Below are positions 63,185 to 64,000 of a DNA stretch of 64,000 nt, in pieces. Where the stretch lies: contig NZ_CAMGZA010000001.1 of NCBI RefSeq assembly GCF_946151065.1, positions 868,001-932,000 of the forward strand, written 5' to 3'. The stretch's first letter is position 1; every line of letters begins with the position of its first letter. This DNA comes from Microbacterium sp. Marseille-Q6965. Lineage in GTDB: Bacteria > Actinomycetota > Actinomycetes > Actinomycetales > Microbacteriaceae. The notes beneath the pieces were generated by a model, which was not told the DNA's origin, made no database searches, and saw only the letters and a list, made by a program, of their open reading frames with translations. A program made the translations under genes and the position numbers.

Positions 63185-64000
63185 GTGCCGAAGACCGCAA
63201 GCCGGCGCCGCCCGCCCCTTTGGACGCGGCTGCCCATCGTCCACCAGTTCCGACAGTCCGTGGGACTGCAGCGGGGCATGCTCACGGCGGGACTCGTCAT
63301 CTGCGGCGTGTTCCTGCTCACGGCGATCTTCGCGCCGCTCATCGCGCCGTATGAGTTCAACCAGCTGCGCGACGCGGCCGGGGAGACCTTCGCCCCGCGC
63401 CAGGCGCCCAGTGCCGAGCACATCTGGGGCACCACCATCGCCGGCTACGACGTGTTCTCGCGCGTGCTGTGGGGCGCGCGCACCGCGCTGCTGGTGATCG
63501 TCATCTCGGTGCTCATGTCGATGCTGCTGGGCGTGCTGCTCGGCCTCGTCTCCGGTTACATCGGCGGCTGGGTCGACCGCGTGCTCGTCGTGATCGCCGA
63601 TGCCGTGTACGCCTTCCCGTCGCTGCTGCTGGCCATCGTGAGCGCGATCATCATCTCGGGCGGCCGCTCCGATCTGTGGGGCGGCATCTTCGCCACCGCG
63701 ATCTCGATCACGGTGGTGTTCATCCCGCAGTACTTCCGCGTCATCCGCGCGGAGACGGTGCGCATCAAGTCGGAGGCCTTCGTCGAGGCCGCACAGGTGA
63801 TGGGCGCCTCGACCTGGCGCGTGATGGCGCGCCACGTGTTCCGCAACGCCACGCGCACGCTGCCGCTGGTGTTCACGCTGAACGCGTCGGAGGCCATCCT
63901 CACCCTCGCCGGTCTGGGCTTCCTCGGCTTCGGCATCGAGCCGAGCGCGGCCGCGGAGTGGGGCTACGACCTCAACCGCGCCATCGAGGACGTCACCGCG
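63185..64000 (+). CDS. ABC transporter permease, DppC/OppC type (3' end outside window)
   Basis: The visible 272 residues start VPKTASRRRPPLWTR, then the first helix MLTAGLVICGVFLLTAIFAPLIAP. GTTIAGYDVFSRVLWGARTALLVI is the DppC signature and EAFVEAAQVMGASTWRVMARHVFRN is the ATPase-contacting EAA loop. The GTG has GAGG seven bases upstream and lies 1 bp after the DppB stop. The ATP-binding subunits presumably follow to the right. Confidence 0.92.
   Translation, partial: MPKTASRRRPPLWTRLPIVHQFRQSVGLQRGMLTAGLVICGVFLLTAIFAPLIAPYEFNQLRDAAGETFAPRQAPSAEHIWGTTIAGYDVFSRVLWGARTALLVIVISVLMSMLLGVLLGLVSGYIGGWVDRVLVVIADAVYAFPSLLLAIVSAIIISGGRSDLWGGIFATAISITVVFIPQYFRVIRAETVRIKSEAFVEAAQVMGASTWRVMARHVFRNATRTLPLVFTLNASEAILTLAGLGFLGFGIEPSAAAEWGYDLNRAIEDVTA

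Overview
The window is high-GC DNA (roughly 70% G+C) from an actinobacterium, most likely a member of the Microbacteriaceae close to Microbacterium. The reasons are inferential. They are the gene order lysA-hom-thrB-thrC-rho-prfA, the order maf-accA-lpdA-purine nucleoside phosphorylase-phosphomannomutase (an arrangement I recall from Actinobacteria), an LPXTG surface protein, heavy use of GTG/TTG starts, and many promoters with the -10 box only 6-8 bases before the start codon, which implies leaderless mRNAs. No tRNA, rRNA, IS element, prophage or CRISPR array was recognised.

Layout. (1) 1-13.4 kb is an accessory surface-polysaccharide region. A leftward six-gene operon encodes a Gfo/Idh/MocA sugar oxidoreductase, a hexapeptide acyltransferase, a GT4 and a GT8 glycosyltransferase, a Wzx-type flippase and a DegT aminotransferase that runs off the left edge. 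A sugar N-acetyltransferase is transcribed divergently. Oxidoreductase, aminotransferase and N-acetyltransferase together look like a route to an N-acetylated 3-amino sugar nucleotide. Next comes a second leftward set: an LPXTG surface protein, a DUF4012 membrane protein, a PF11316-type rhamnosyltransferase and a secreted NodB-type polysaccharide deacetylase with BACON and concanavalin-like domains. The DUF4012 gene and the deacetylase gene each carry a frameshift equivalent to one missing base. A shared motif (CGTATCAG followed by a GC-rich tail) lies upstream of three leftward units of this region.

(2) 13.5-24.5 kb is leftward housekeeping: prfA, rho, the threonine/lysine operon lysA-hom-thrB-thrC, a DUF2993 (LmeA-like) protein and argS. 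(3) 24.6-31.8 kb holds maf, a biotin carboxylase/BCCP alpha subunit, an LpdA-type flavoprotein lacking the redox cysteines, purine nucleoside phosphorylase, phosphomannomutase and an orphan HPr. (4) 31.8-39.5 kb is a mannitol phosphotransferase locus: MtlR activator, an orphan EIIB, HPr, enzyme I, fused EIICBA and mannitol-1-phosphate dehydrogenase, closed by a strong terminator. (5) 39.5-44 kb holds a DUF4190 protein, a pyrimidine/purine salvage operon (cdd-deoA-add) and mannose-1-phosphate guanylyltransferase.

(6) 44.1-47.8 kb is sdhCDAB, with a perfect 16-bp palindrome upstream and a terminator downstream. (7) 47.8-54.1 kb holds a DHA2 drug-efflux transporter with its divergent TetR regulator, exonuclease III, trpS, two GNAT acetyltransferases and an Fpg/Nei DNA glycosylase. 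(8) 54.2-58 kb is the riboflavin operon ribD-ribE-ribBA-ribH under an FMN riboswitch. (9) 58-64 kb holds a small membrane protein, an MHS-family transporter and a peptide ABC transporter (binding protein, two permeases, the last one cut by the window end).

Most junctions inside operons are 4-bp ATGA/GTGA or 1-bp TGATG overlaps, which fixed many start sites.
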